Shown here: in pieces, positions 10,605 to 22,480 of the stretch | Numbering within the stretch: the first letter of the stretch is position 1 | How the letters are laid out: each line of letters opens with the position of its first letter | Assembly (NCBI GenBank): GCA_963693315.1 | Contig: OY856188.1 | Coordinates: forward strand, 221,110,263 to 221,174,262 | Reading direction: 5' to 3' | Length of the DNA: 64,000 nt | From: Diogma glabrata | Taxonomy: Eukaryota; Arthropoda; Insecta; Diptera; Cylindrotomidae | Translations under genes and position numbers: made by a program | Notes under the pieces: generated by a model | Seen by the model: the letters and a program-made list of their open reading frames with translations, nothing else | Told to the model about the DNA's origin: nothing | Database searches by the model: none

Positions 10605-12275
10605 GTTTTAGAAGTATGTCAAAAAAAATCGTTAAGTGTGCCAAAAGATTGATTTTCATATATTTTGTTTTCCAATTTTTTGAGTAACATATTATGGGAA
10701 ACATTACTTCGGTTTTCGACATGAAATATATAAAACATAAAAGTTATATTTGGATGACATGAAATGTAATGAACATTAAATATGACATATGAAGTGTGTC
10801 AAAAAATCGTTAAGTGTGTCAAAACAAGAAAATTACATTGGTTTTGTTTAAAAATGTTCATTTTAAGAGAAAATGAGTAGTAACATGGAATGTGGAAAAA
10901 CATTGATGTTAGACTATTGAATTATAAGTTGGTCAAAAAATTATTGTCAAGTGTGTCATAAAAAATATTTTTATTTATTTTTTGCCCAATTTTTTAGAAA
11001 AAATAAAATAAATTATTTGTATGACATGAAATTTTATTATTATTATAGAGAATTATAGCATAATAATTTTGTCAAAAAATGTTGTCAGGTGTGTCAAAAG
11101 AAAGATTTTTATTTATTTTTTTACCCAATTTTTTGGAAAAAATAAAATTAATTATTTGTTTGACATGAAATTTTATTATTATTATAGAGAATTATTTTAT
11201 TTTTTCTAAAAAATTGGGTAAAAAATAAATAAAAATCTTTTTTTGACACACTTGACAATAATTTTTTGACAAACTTATAATGCAATAATCTAACATCAAG
11301 ATTTCTTCACATTCCATGTTACTACTCATTTTCTCTTAAAATGAACATTTTTTAAACAAAACCAATGTCAATTTTCTTGTTTTGACACACTTAACGATTT
11401 TTTGACACACTTCATGTGTCATATTTAATGTTCATTACATTTCATGTCATCCAAATATTACTTTTATGTTTTATTTTATATTATAAGTTTTATATTATAT
11501 TATTATATTATAAGTTTGTCAAAAAATGTTGTCAAGTGTGTCGAAAGAAAGATTTTTATTTATTTTCTACCCAATTTTTTGAAAAAAATAAATTAATTAT
11601 TTGTATGACATGAAATTTTATTATTATTGTATGGCATTATAAGTTTGTCATTTTCGTTTATTTTTTTAGAAAAAAATAAAATTAGTTATTTGTTTGAACG
11701 TATGAAGTATTTGTATGAAGTTATTTGTATTTTTGAATTGTAATGAACATGAAATTATTGTTATTGAGAATTTTATTGCATTATAAGTTTGACAAACAAA
11801 TATTGTTAAGTGTGTCAAAAAAAATGATTTCATATTTTTGATTTTGTAATAATTTTTGCAATATTTTTAGAAATTTGGAAAAAGTTTTGATTTTTGATTT
11901 TGTTATAATTTTTGCAATATTTTTAGAATTTTGAAAAAAAATTGATTTGATTTAATTTTTAGAAACATGTATTTGTGATTTAGTAATATTTTCTCGACAC
12001 GCTAAATGGAGAGGTTTTTGAGTAATTTGTTGAGTGTATCATCTTTTCACTAAATTATGTTAATATATGATCTGTTATAATTTTCCGGCGACGAATTGAA
12101 TTTTTATGTTAGTTTTGTACTTATATACTTATACTTTTACAAAGAGTTTTTTTTTTTTTTTTTTTTTGTTTTTTTTTTTGTTTGATCTACATCGCTGCCA
12201 ACAACTAAAAACAACGTCCTCATAAAAATTTTATGCCGAAAACTAAATCAAAATCCTTAAACAAAGAAGAAGTCT
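10605..12275 (-). repeat. foldback arm, tandem ~135-bp units with internal inversion
   Basis: The units match those of 3560-4700 but mostly in reverse complement. A stretch at about 11190-11475 is in the opposite orientation, so 10730-10980 and 11220-11475 can form a large hairpin. The outer end (12233-12275) matches the reverse complement of 46566-46610, the left end of the foldback copy there, with a degenerate GAAGAAGTC in place of GACCGAAGT. Confidence 0.6.
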
Positions 12276-12326
12276 TTATATCTCAGAGCTGTGAGATTTC
12301 AGCCCCTTCATATTTTATCACTAAAA

Positions 12327-12475
12327 ATAAACGTTTTTTAAGCCAAAAATATGAAAATTTGCAATTTTTGACACACTTTCGGTACCGTTATGAGTTATCA
12401 AACACATCGTCCTCTCGGACCTGCCCATTGAGTACGAGTATTCTACGTCCACGCCGTGCTACCTGGGTAATGCTA
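12327..12475 (+). repeat. foldback core fragment, interrupted by RTE
   Basis: The sequence AAATAAACGTTTTTTAAGCC through GACCTGCCCATTGAGTA and GGTAATG is homologous to 47867-48065, part of the foldback copy at 46566-48219. It stops at GGTAATG where the RTE element starts. Its far end reappears at 16605-16670. The 45 bases before it (12276-12320) also occur beside the other foldback copy, at 46518-46565. Confidence 0.6.
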
Positions 12476-12716
12476 ACAGAATTAGGTTGGTGTAGTTGAG
12501 AGGGGCAGAGTAAATACTGCTTATACTCAATGATTCTGCACCATGGCGAGTCATTGGCGCCATAAAACCAATGCAACTCAAGCGTCTGTTCTCCATGTTA
12601 GGGGCGGCTTGGAGCGGGCGTCTGTCTTGGATCAAGCGGCTCGCTATATAAACATGTAAAAAGGTTGTTTCTGGTGACCTTAAGATGCAGAACGAACCCA
12701 TTCACGAAAATTTGGG

Positions 12717-13895
12717 TTGGGCGAAGGGCTAACACCCCATTTCCGTAAAAAAATTATTGTCATGAATTCTGTACACAGGCCTCGGAATATCTCGGAATCA
12801 TTATTGGAACGACCTCGGAAACTGAACCCGGACTACGATTTAAAAATGGGAACCTGGAACGTGCTAAGCCTTAGAAGACCAGGAGATCTCCTAAAACTCA
12901 CACAACAAGTCGAGAGCTACACACTAGATATAGTGGCATTACAAGAACTAAGATGGCCAGGTAGTGGAATCCATGAAACAGCGAAAGGATACACTCTTTA
13001 TTATTGCGGTCATCACAACGGAGGAGAATTTGGAGTTGGCTTTCTTATACACCGTCGCGTGAATCAGCATGTCATCGACTTCTGCCCAATTAATATGCGA
13101 TTATGCACACTGAGAATCCGCACGCAAAAATTCAATGTAACGATCGTCAATGTTCATGCACCTACTGAAGATAAAGCAGATGATATTAAAGACCTGTTCT
13201 TCCTAGAACTCGAAGAAGTCATCAATACAATCCCGCGGCACGATATAAAAATCGTGGTAGGTGACTTTAATGCTCAAATCGGTAGGATTGCAGAACTTAA
13301 AACACATATCGGCCCTAACAGCTTGCATCATATCAGCAACAATAACGGTTTTCGCGCAGCCGAGCTGGCTATGATGTATGATCTAGTAATTTCCAGCACT
13401 TTCTTCCCTCACAAGAGAATTCACAAGGCAACGTGGAAATCAAATGACGGAAGAACGGAAAATCAAATCGATCACGTCATGATCTCTAAGAGACACTCCA
13501 CAAGTGTAACTGACGTTCGATCATACAGAGGTGCTGATATGGACACTGATCATATGCTTGTCATCTTTAAGTACAAGTGCAAATTATCATCTCCATTTAA
13601 CAGACAAGCAAAAAAGACCGTGCGCTGGAGCGTCGATGCATTTAAACATCCGGAAACGCTGAACAGATATCAGGAAATAATAACACAAAACATAGAAGAG
13701 CATAACATCCCATCTGAGATGCCATTAAACATACAAGAAGAATGGCAAACGCTTCAATCAACCATCATATCCGCAGCACAAACTACAATCGGAAAACGAC
13801 CACCGAAATCACGTAACGAATGGTTTGATGACGAGTGCCGCGAAAGCATTGAACACAAACAAAAACTGCGAGAAAAACCAAGTTCTTGGCTACGC
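12717..13895 (+). pseudogene. RTE endonuclease domain
   Basis: Apurinic-type endonuclease that would nick target DNA to prime reverse transcription. Visible motifs in order: MGTWNVLSL, VALQELRWPGSG, GFLIHRRV, VNVHAPTEDK, VVGDFNAQIG, TWKSNDGRTENQIDHVMIS and GADMDTDHMLV (the catalytic N, E, D, N, D and H motifs all look present). The frame continues through the linker KSRNEWFDDEC and HKQKLREK, then hits the deletion junction near 13890 and stops at 13901. Whether translation begins at 12717 or at the inner ATG at 12762 is unclear. Confidence 0.85.
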
Positions 13896-14505
13896 AGATG
13901 ATATTGTGCTTCTCGGACGTAGAACGAGCGATATTAAAGATAGTCTCTCTCAGCTTGAAAGAAGTGCTAAACGACTTGGATTATGCATCAACACCGGCAA
14001 AACTAAAGTGTTAACAACATCTAAGAACATACCTCCCGGAAATCTGGATACTGGCGACTACGAAGTGGAACGCGTGGAAAACTTCAAATACCTCGGGTCT
14101 GTAATAACATCGTCAAATGACATGCAGGCAGATATCAAAGCCCGTGTCTCTGCTGCATACAGAGTTTTCTACGCATACTCAAAACTTCTGCGATCAAAAC
14201 ATCTTTCGCGGTCGTGTAAACTCACACTTTACAAAGCATTAATTCGACCTGTGCTTACATTTGGAAGTGAAAGCTGGACACTGACTTCCTCCGATTGTAG
14301 AATTTTATCAACATTCGAGAGGAAGGTCATACGAACAATTTATGGTCCATGTAAAGTTGCTGAAAATCAGTATAGAATCCGAATGAATCACGAAATCAGA
14401 CAGCTTCTTGGAGGCTGCGATGTAATCGGATTCATTAAATCTAACCGGATCAGATGGTTTGGTCATGTAGAAAGGGCTCCATTAGATAGAATGATAAAAA
14501 AAAGT
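13880..14505 (+). pseudogene. RTE reverse transcriptase C-terminal part
   Basis: A second frame carries LGYADDIVLLGRR (RT motif C, YADD intact), KRLGLCINTGKTKVL, NFKYLGSVITS, LYKALIRPVLTFGSESWTL and NRIRWFGHVERAP, all typical of RTE elements. The RT fingers and motifs A and B between the endonuclease and YADD are missing (several hundred codons), with a frame change at the junction. The frame then runs into the insertion. Confidence 0.85.
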
Positions 14506-14589
14506 AGGGTCTGCGTCGGACCAGACGGTGGAAGTTATACTTCTTTGGCCATTCGCTCGCACACACGCACACAGACAGATAGGATACAT

Positions 14590-14905
14590 TAAAAAAAAAA
14601 TAACAAAAAAAAAACCAAAATATTATTCAAAAAAAAAAAATATTATTCAAAAAAAAAAATATTATTCAAAAGAAAAAAATATAATACAAAAAAAAAAAAA
14701 TATTGTTCAAAAAAAAAAGCAAAAAAAACATATTGTTCAAAAAATAAATAAAAAAAAATATTATTCAAAAAAAAATTATTATTCAAAAAGTATAAGAACG
14801 TATAATCGTCGATTTTTCTTAGTTTTCTTAGTCAAAAAAATATTCAAAAAAAAAATATTATCCAAAAAGAAAAAAAAAATATTATTCAAAAAAAATATTA
14901 TTCTT
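14590..14905 (+). repeat. A-rich tandem array (ATTATTCAAAAAAA units)
   Basis: Roughly 20-bp units of the type ATTATTCAAAAAAAAA repeat with variation over about 300 bases. The Lys-rich ORF through it is an artefact of base composition. Confidence 0.8.
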
Positions 14906-14929
14906 TTTGAATAACTAATAATTATTAAT

Positions 14930-16230
14930 TACTAGAAGGTACCCGCACGGCGATTTCCGTGCTTCCCAGATAAAGTAGTTGAAAACTGTTTTTTTTGAGT
15001 AAATTCTCCTATAGTTTTTTTTAATGTCATTTAATTTAACTTATTTTATTAGTAATATGTATATAAAAAGTTTGAAAAAAATGTAATAGTATCATTTTAC
15101 AGTCAGCAAAAGCCATTAAGTAAATGTCTCTAAAGCTATAGATAAATTTACATATTAAATGTATGTTAAAATTAAAACACATTTGACAGACAAATAATAA
15201 TTAAATAATTTTTATAAATGTAGATGGCAAAAGATTAAGGTTAGAAAAAAGTTAAAATTTTATTCCAAAGATTTAATTCAAATAATTCAATGTGTCACGA
15301 ACAATTAGGTGAGCGTAAATATATTTGTTTATTGGATGTCACAATTGTCAATTACTTACTCCGTAACCACCGTACTCGTCATACAAAATAGGTACACTGG
15401 TTCATTGCTATTGGTTTAGCGTCCTATTTCATGTAGACTTATAATCATTTATCAATCCAGAAATTTTGCTGTTCTGAAGAGGGTCGTATTGCAATTTGCA
15501 AATATATTTTATCGATTGTCTGCAATACTCTTCTACATTGATGCATACGCCGGCCGGTTAAAGAATACCACCATTTTTAGTGAATATTTTCGTTTAATGG
15601 GTTTTATCGCTTTATAGTCATCGTCTTATTTCGACATTCCTTCCCACAACTTAAAACAAAAATTGGAAAAAATAATAATAAGACTAATTTCATTTGTAAA
15701 TTCAGACTTATATATTATTATTAAAACAGTCAAATCACACCATTTGTTAACATATTTGCATATATTTTATAGATCCCTTGCAATAACAATAATAGTTTTG
15801 AAAGTAATGGAGAAGCATATTTCACTCAATAAGTAAAACACTTTAAACCTGTAGCTTTGATATTGTTCATAATCTTTTTCTTCGGTACTAAGGTTCCAGT
15901 GCAAATTCTTGGTTAATCAATGTTTCTAAGAAGAGGAAAAGAAACGTCAATTTCCAATTTTTGGAACATGTGAGGGCAGTTTTGCTAATGCAAGCAGGTT
16001 TGTTTAATCATATATAAGCAATGCTTAAATGTATCGTATTGGTGCTATTTGTTGTAAATTAGAAATATGTACTTGTTAAAAATTATTTTACATAATTTTC
16101 ATATAAATGTACATAATACATATTTGTTTGTCACATTATACATTAACTATTCCTTTTAATGATAATTCCGAAAAGTGAAAAAAAAAATTGATCAAAGATA
16201 ACTAAGCGAATAATGTTTTATTATTATAAA
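14930..16230. other. non-coding interior of the insertion
   Basis: I see no gene. A short hairpin-like motif (GCACGGCGATTTCCGTGC) occurs at about 14945-14962. The rest is AT-rich. Confidence 0.4.
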
Positions 16231-16235
16231 ATATG

Positions 16236-16318
16236 ATTGATTTAGTAATTTCGTCTTTATTACCATACAGCATAAGGTTGATTTACTAATTTCGTCTTTA
16301 TTACCATACAGCATAAAG
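16236..16318 (+). repeat. 41-bp tandem duplication
   Basis: TAATTTCGTCTTTATTACCA and its surroundings occur twice, 41 bases apart, with near-identity. Confidence 0.8.
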
Positions 16319-16407
16319 GTTAAAATATAATTTAAACAAGCGTGACGCGGTTTCTCGATTAACACCCCATCAAAATATTTACAACGAGCGCAAAGAAGTA
16401 TAACTTC

Positions 16408-16600
16408 AAAAAAGCGTCCCAACAACAACCAGCTGGTGTTCGTCGAAGAGGAAGACCTAGACAACGCTGGCGTGATGACATCATCCAAGACCTTCATGAT
16501 ATAGGATGTCGAAACTGGGGTCAACTGGTCATGGAACGAGATGATTGGAAGCTTATTGCACAGACGGCAAAATCCCTTCATGGGACGTAAATGCCAGATA
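16408..16600 (+). pseudogene. RTE C-terminal tail
   Basis: The frame reads QQQPAGVRRRGRPRQRWRDD, then DLHDIGCRNWGQLVMERDDW and AQTAKSLHGT. This arginine-rich C-terminus is characteristic of RTE LINEs and belongs after HVERAP at 14480. A short tail with a repeated AGAG motif follows, as expected of RTE 3' ends. Confidence 0.8.
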
Positions 16601-16604
16601 GAGA

Positions 16605-16670
16605 GAGGGGGGGTAAGAGTTTCACTTTTGGCTGATAAACTCAATACTTTGGTTTTTTTAAAACCGAAGT
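16605..16670 (+). repeat. foldback terminal fragment
   Basis: GGGGGTAAGAGTTTCACTTT... ACCGAAGTAATT matches 48163-48222, the right end of the foldback copy at 46566-48219. It is the far side of the foldback core interrupted by the RTE. Confidence 0.65.
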
Positions 16671-16679
16671 AATTGCAAT

Positions 16680-17982
16680 TAAGGCTTATAAACTGACACC
16701 TTCTTGATGGTTTAGATCAAAAACATTTTTTTCTCACTAGCCGCATGTCATCGCATAGAATAAGTTTTTGCTTTTTACACAAACGAATTTCGGCTGATTA
16801 TAATAAATGGACTAAATGAACTAAACAAAACCTACTTTCATAACCTATCCAAATTTTCAAATCAATAGGAGCACAGGTACTGAGAAAATCGACTGTAATA
16901 GTCAAGAGGACAACCAAGTCTCACCATTCCTTGTTAGCTCGAAAAAAAAACCTTAAGAACTAGTGAAAAACAAAATCATACAAAATAGTAACACCCCTTC
17001 CCAAAACCATTTAATGTTATTTTATTTAATCCTTTGTCCCACGATTTCACATCAATAAAAGTAAGTAACTCAATTTATTTTAACTTACGGCATAATTTCA
17101 ATGAAAAGAAATAAAGATATTCTAAGAGTAAAAGAAGTATTTTGTTTTTAAGTTTTATTGCTAACAAGACATAAAATTCGATCGTAAAATTGAAAATGTT
17201 TTATAAGAAAAACGTATTTTCAATTTTACAATTAGTCCCGCTATATCTCACGGATTTTTTTTAACATAAAGTTTTTTTTCAGCATAAATCTCATGTTATG
17301 TATGAAAATCATAAAGAATACATAAAAACCATGCGAATAAGAAAATGTGATACCAACAAAATATGGTGATGCAGTAGGAATGATAACTGGGATAAACAAA
17401 AATGAACTTAGAAAGACTTTGGTGGTATCATGCCCCCCGATATCAAAAAGTTTTTTGCAGAAATCATCCGGTGGTGCGAATATTTGAACTACCATATACA
17501 CGTTAATTTTATATGTTAAAAATCATCTGCTAGGCGCCTGCTTAAATGGCGCGTTTTATATTGTTAAACATTTTGGTTATATACGTTTATTTTTATGTAT
17601 TTAAATAATTTTAATTAATTGTATTTAATTTTTTCTTTTGTATTTCCTCAATTATTTAATTAATTAATAACCTTTTATATTCAAAGCCTGATTTTTCGTA
17701 CAAACGTGAACCTATAGTCATTTTGAAGTATAAAAATCCATATAAATAACTTTACAAAAATATAGCGCCATAGAAATTGAAAAATCCATATAAAAAAATT
17801 TTAAAAATATAATCAAAACACTAATTAATACATCTTTTTGCAGATGGCAAGGCTAATTTTTTCAACATATAGCGACAAACGATCTGGCTTTGAATATCGA
17901 AGGTATTAATAGGTTATCGGTAACAGTAACTAACGGACGGACGGATTTTTGATAGTGGGACCAGGTCCGGCATAAATTATAT
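16680..17982. other. AT-rich stretch, no gene recognised
   Basis: No convincing ORF. A GGACGGACGG motif near 17935 followed by a GGGACCAGGTCC palindrome resembles the ends of many insect repeats but has no partner here. Confidence 0.4.
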
Positions 17983-18309
17983 CAGTGTTGTGAAACGAAA
18001 AAAAATTTATTTCGTTTCAGTTTTCGTTATTCTATAAATTAAAATAGCGGTTTTCGTTTCAGTTATTGTTTCGACAAATTAATTTGGTTACGTTTTTCGT
18101 TACGTAACGTTTCCGTTACGTTTCGGTTACAGTTACAATTACGAATTCGTTATAGATCACTAATGAATAGATAAAAATAAAAATTGGAAAATGAATTATG
18201 GATAGCAAATAGCTTGTTACATATTATTATTCATTAAATTCAGTTTATTTAAATAAATATTCAGTATAAAAATTATAAATAAAATTAGTATATAAAATAA
18301 AATATAATC

Positions 18310-18765
18310 ATATATAATATCACGAGTCGTCAAATAATAGTCGATTATTTTTCATATTCATTATTACGAATGTCATTTGAGGTGTACCTACCTTGAGGTT
18401 TACCCTGAAATGGCATGAGTGGTAATGTTGAAAAATAATCGACTAATAATTTGGTGACGAGTTGTATTTAGCAGACAATTTAACGAACAGAACTAGTAAC
18501 ATTATTTCATACAACATACTCATAAATAATAAAATATTATTTCATCTTAGTAGGCGCATAAATGTTATAAATTTGAAATTTATTTTTGACAAATAAACAT
18601 AAACATGCAATCATTTATGAATGAAAACGGACATTTTTACTATTTGCAAATTGCATTTTCACATAATTTTGTATGTGAATTTTTGTTTTAAATTAATATA
18701 TTAAGTAGGCGGAAAATATTCGCTGTTCCTTCCTACCAGAAAAAAATAATCGAAACAAATCGTTT
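18310..18765 (+). repeat. dispersed repeat family R, copy 1
   Basis: It starts TATAATATCACGAGTCGTC and includes AGTCGATTATTTTTCA paired with an inverted AAAAATAATCGACTA, then GTATTTAGCAGACAATTTAACG and a GCTGTTCCTTCC end. Further copies lie at 33068-33665 (plus) and 38731-39205 (minus). Confidence 0.7.
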
Positions 18766-18816
18766 TGAAATGCACAACATAACATATTCTATATTGTATA
18801 TACTATTCCTATATGC

Positions 18817-19560
18817 TAGGGATTGTAATCCCGAGATTTTTTGCTTCACGAATCCTGTGATCCCGGACTCGTCATGTAAAAAGCCTGGGATTGCAATCCA
18901 CACTATATGCCACTATCAAAGACACTGTGTAACAATAAGTAACTTTTACTTACTTTTCTTTTAAATAATAAATATTTAAACATTTAAACTTTAGGACGTA
19001 AAATATTAATTTTATGCATTGTTGTTTCAATTCGAAAAAGTAGCTTGCTTTACATCCGATTTTTGAATTATAAAATTGCATTTTATGCTCGTACAAAAAA
19101 TATTTTATTATAAATATAATGTAATAACCGTAACGCATGGAGGGATCAGTTTTTATTGTTTTGAAAATTTTTTTATTTTTGATCTACGGGTGTGACAATC
19201 CCGCGTACTCCAGTCCCTGCTATTGACATACGAGTTAACGTGAGATATCACATAACACTGGCAATAGCAGTGAGATATCACTAGCCAAGGTGACATCTTA
19301 GGGATGGGGGCGGATGAACTGCATTCAGTCAACGGTAGCACCCTCAATCTTAGCTGTGAAAAAATCCTTGATGATGAGACGCTATTGCTTCCTTGAGGAA
19401 ACGAGCCTTCATTTAACTATGTGTGGGCTTTAATCCTCAAGAAAGACAGTGCGTCACAGGATCAAGGAATATGCAACCGGCTGGATTATTGGCAACTACA
19501 TTTTTGTTTTGTTTCAGCAAATTTTTGTAAAAATTTGCTATGTACTTTTTAATTTACTTT
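18817..19560. other. unassigned repeat remnants
   Basis: A TAGGGATTGTAATCCCGAG motif at about 18817 resembles the terminus of the hAT at 20238 but has no clear partner. At 19217-19270 a GCTATTG...CAATAGC stem surrounds GAGATATCAC motifs. GC content is higher than around it. No gene recognised. Confidence 0.35.
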
Positions 19561-19765
19561 TATTTTCTCTATTCTATTATAAAATATTGGCCTCAGTAGT
19601 GGATTTAGGCCTAGGCTCGTGAGGCCCGGGCCTAGGGCGGCAAATTTTGAGGGGCGCCAATGTTAAAAAAATAAATGTTTATACCTTAATTAGATTTATT
19701 ATTATTAACAATTATTATTGTTATTATTTTCTTTATTTTATACACACACATATATGTATGTATAT

Positions 19766-20038
<273 letters not shown>

Positions 20039-20514
20039 AACGACTCTTCGTTGGTTCTTTTCGATTATTGAGCAAATACGACAGTAAAAAGAGATTTTTA
20101 GTTAACAAAATCTCAAACTTTATTTATCAACCAGTTACAGCAACTTCCGATTTTAATTACAATAAATTCCAGGGTCTCCAATTTTCGCACGATAAACTCC
20201 ACTGCTTTTCCACAATTTGAATCAATAATATTCGGAATAGGGATTCTCATTTCCCGTAGAAATTCAAATCCCGGGAAGCCGGGACAAAAAATGCTAAATT
20301 CCCGGGATCCCGGGAAATCCCGGGAAACGCTAAAAGCTAGATTTTTCTAACTAGGTGGTAGAAAAATGTGTAAAATTAAAACAGCACAAAAAATGTGCTA
20401 TTGATTTTTAAATTTCCATTATTTTTAATTAGAAAAACTTTAAAAATTAAATAAAAAAGAATTCATAAAAACAAAACAAAAATAAATTCATAATACTAAT
20501 TTTTAAATAATTTT

Positions 20515-20640
20515 TCAAAAAACTAGGTTGTCAATGGCGCCATCACTCAGTTCGTCAGAATTTTCGTGACGAAACGTCCTGCCGCAGAAAAAACTTTTTC
20601 CGATTCAATTGATGTCGGTGTGATAGTCATTAGTGAATTG
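20515..20640 (-). pseudogene. hAT transposase C-terminal dimerisation domain fragment
   Basis: On the minus strand the frame reads TSIESEKVFSAAGRFVTKI, then after a one-base shift ELSDGAIDNLV. This is the conserved hATC dimerisation motif (SE..FSAAG...T..R..LS). The rest of the transposase is gone, so the remnant is not functional. Confidence 0.8.
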
Positions 20641-21099
20641 TATGATCTAAATTATTTGTACTCTGCTTAGTTGATTCAAAAATTACCAATTCTTTTGTGA
20701 TGTTTTTAACGTCATATGATACATCTTCTGTGATACAATCTAACCAAAATCACAGTAACAACGGTACTTCTCAGCACCATAAGACAAAAATATTGGACCC
20801 TCAGTCCGTATTTTGCAATTGAACATTGAAAGCATTAGCAAGTCAAAAACTGAACGTTTAGAAAGAGTATTAAAGTTATTATTTCGATATCAACGATGTA
20901 GTTCTGGCAGGAAACGCATGCAACAGATGAAGATCAACTTACCTCTAGAGGAAAAATTGTTGGTTATAAACTAATTAGTGTTATTTACCATCAAACGTAT
21001 GGATCTGGCACGTATATTAAGTCAGAAATCATGAACTGAACCCATTTACTTACACCAGACGGACAACGATATACATCTCATTGTTGTTGATGCATCCCA

Positions 21100-21470
21100 A
21101 TGCATCCCAAGAGACTTCCGGTGAAGAATACATGCCTGGTTGGAGTAGAGAGCGCGATATATTTATTATTTGAGGAACACCTTAGTAATGGTGAGGCAGA
21201 CGTGGTTGACGACTTAATATACTCACTGGACACCGCGAGGAAACAAAAGTGGATTAACGCTGTTGAAAACATTGATTTTTCCCATTCTAGCTGGGCAGCT
21301 TTGAATCTTCTTTGGAAGCTGGATGGCTCAAACTCAGTTACTCGTGCTAAATGAACTAAATCCAGACAACATTGCAAATCACATTGTAAACATGTCTCGT
21401 TCCTCTATTAATCGCCTTCATAAGAGAACCATTAAACATAAATTAAGAGAAATGAAGTGGAAGTTTTAGG
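21100..21470 (+). pseudogene. LINE linker-region fragment
   Basis: The open frame reads LDTARKQKWINAVENIDFSH followed by SSWAALNLLWKLDG, the characteristic segment between endonuclease and reverse transcriptase in Jockey/CR1-like LINEs (HSS..AW..L..L.G). After a stop and frame change the homologous text continues (LNPDNIANHIVNMS). It is an isolated fragment inside hAT 3. Confidence 0.55.
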
Positions 21471-22164
21471 TAGATTTCTCAGAAAAATCTACCTATTTGT
21501 TTTATTGGTTTTAATTTGTTGTCAAAAAAAAACCATACAAAAAATCATGACACCATATGTGTCGAAAAACATTTTCCCGGGATCCCGTTTGAGAAACCCT
21601 AATTCGGAATCGTAAAATCTGTATTTACTATTCCACTAAGTTCAAATTCTTTTACTATTAGTGCCCAGGCTCAAGTACCACCGATTATTCCTTATACTTG
21701 CGAATATTTATAAACACTTTTAATTGCAAAATTAAAACTGATTATCTGATATTTCATTCGCTTATTTATATCAGAAAACAAATAAGCAGAAACTTCTACT
21801 TCTCAGTTTTTGTTTCTAGAAACAATAGGCCACACCTCTTTTTAATTCATTAATGTAAACATTTGTATAACAAATTTAATTTACATTAATTTATGCAAAT
21901 TGTATTAGTTAAAACGAGTTAACTTTTAATTCATCTTTGCAGAATGTATATATATATATATTTATTATCTTCAGGAAAAAAAAAATAACGAAATTCTTAA
22001 TTATTAAAAGAAAAATGTAAAACAACAAATTGACAACTAATTCAAATGAAAAATTATTAACTTTGACAAGAAAAAAAACTTTAAAATAAAAAACATTGAC
22101 AAAATAATCAAAAAAAAATTCTAAATATCAATTATCAATATTCAAAATTGAGTTGTAATAATTT

Positions 22165-22480
22165 TGAATGTAAAATTTTGTTTATTAATAGAATTTTTGC
22201 TCTGTTTGATATGCAGCATTTCGAGAATATTTAGTTTTCCAAAATTTAATTCTTTCTCTAATATTTTTGCATCATCCAAAGAAATAGAATAGTTAGCAGC
22301 TTTAAGATGAATTGATAAAGCACTACTATCTTCTTTACTTCCTTTCGAATCTTTAACATGTTGGTAAATTCTTTTTTCTAAAGATTGAGTAGTGCGACCA
22401 GTATACGTTGCCGGACAATTACAATTTGTTTGATAAATAACATTATTTAAGAAGGTTTTGGAATTTTATATCGTAAGGTT
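22165..22480 (-). pseudogene. Penelope GIY-YIG endonuclease domain
   Basis: The frame from about 22450 downward reads VIYQTNCNCPATYTGRTTQS, then LEKRIYQHVKDSKGS and a final helical part (LNFGKLNILEMLHI). It has the Cys pair and the YTGRT...R..H motif of the Penelope GIY-YIG domain, which cuts target DNA. It is separated from the upstream RT frame by a frameshift near 22480. Confidence 0.8.

Larger units (their letters stand above)
3440..12275. mobile_element. foldback-like element, split by a gypsy insertion
   Basis: The left arm (about 3560-4730) is a degenerate tandem array of ~130-137 bp units, each with TTTGACACACTTGACAA, TTTGACAAACTTATAATGC, AAAATTTCATGTCATAC and AAAAAATTGGGTA motifs. 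The right part (10605-12230) is mostly the same units in reverse complement. A core at about 4690-5200 is itself inverted: 4690-4780 pairs with 5120-5202. If the gypsy insert at 5203-10604 and one GTTTT are removed, the join matches the reverse complement of 4680-4730. Long arms made of tandem repeats around a spacer are the hallmark of Foldback elements. No transposase ORF is seen. The outer ends are uncertain. Confidence 0.6.
14531..16407. mobile_element. TIR-bounded insertion in the RTE
   Basis: The left end GAAGTTATACTTCTTTG (14531-14547) is the exact reverse complement of CAAAGAAGTATAACTTC (16391-16407), and CGCTCG follows a few bases inward on both sides. It separates the RTE C-terminus from the rest. 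A possible duplication of AAAAAAG flanks the left extension and the right end but is not clean. No transposase was recognised. An A-rich array, a 41-bp duplication and otherwise featureless DNA lie inside. Confidence 0.55.
12476..16604 (+). mobile_element. RTE-type LINE, deleted and interrupted
   Basis: It has a 5' UTR (12476-12716, GC-richer), an endonuclease ORF, an internal deletion that removes most of the reverse transcriptase palm, the RT C-terminal part, and a C-terminal tail displaced to 16408-16600 by an insertion at 14531-16407. The insertion point in the host is inside a foldback core, whose two sides lie at 12475 and 16605. Confidence 0.8.
20238..21601. mobile_element. hAT 3 with exact 8-bp duplication
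   Basis: Termini TAGGGATTCTCA (20238) and inverted TAGGGTTTCTCA (ending 21601) are flanked by ATTCGGAA on both sides (20230-20237 and 21602-21609). Subterminal CCCGGGATCCCGGG palindromes occur at both ends. It carries the 3' end of a hAT transposase and a LINE fragment. Confidence 0.9.

Noticed and set aside
14528..14914. Lys-rich ORF
   Set aside because: Product of the A-rich tandem array after the RTE.
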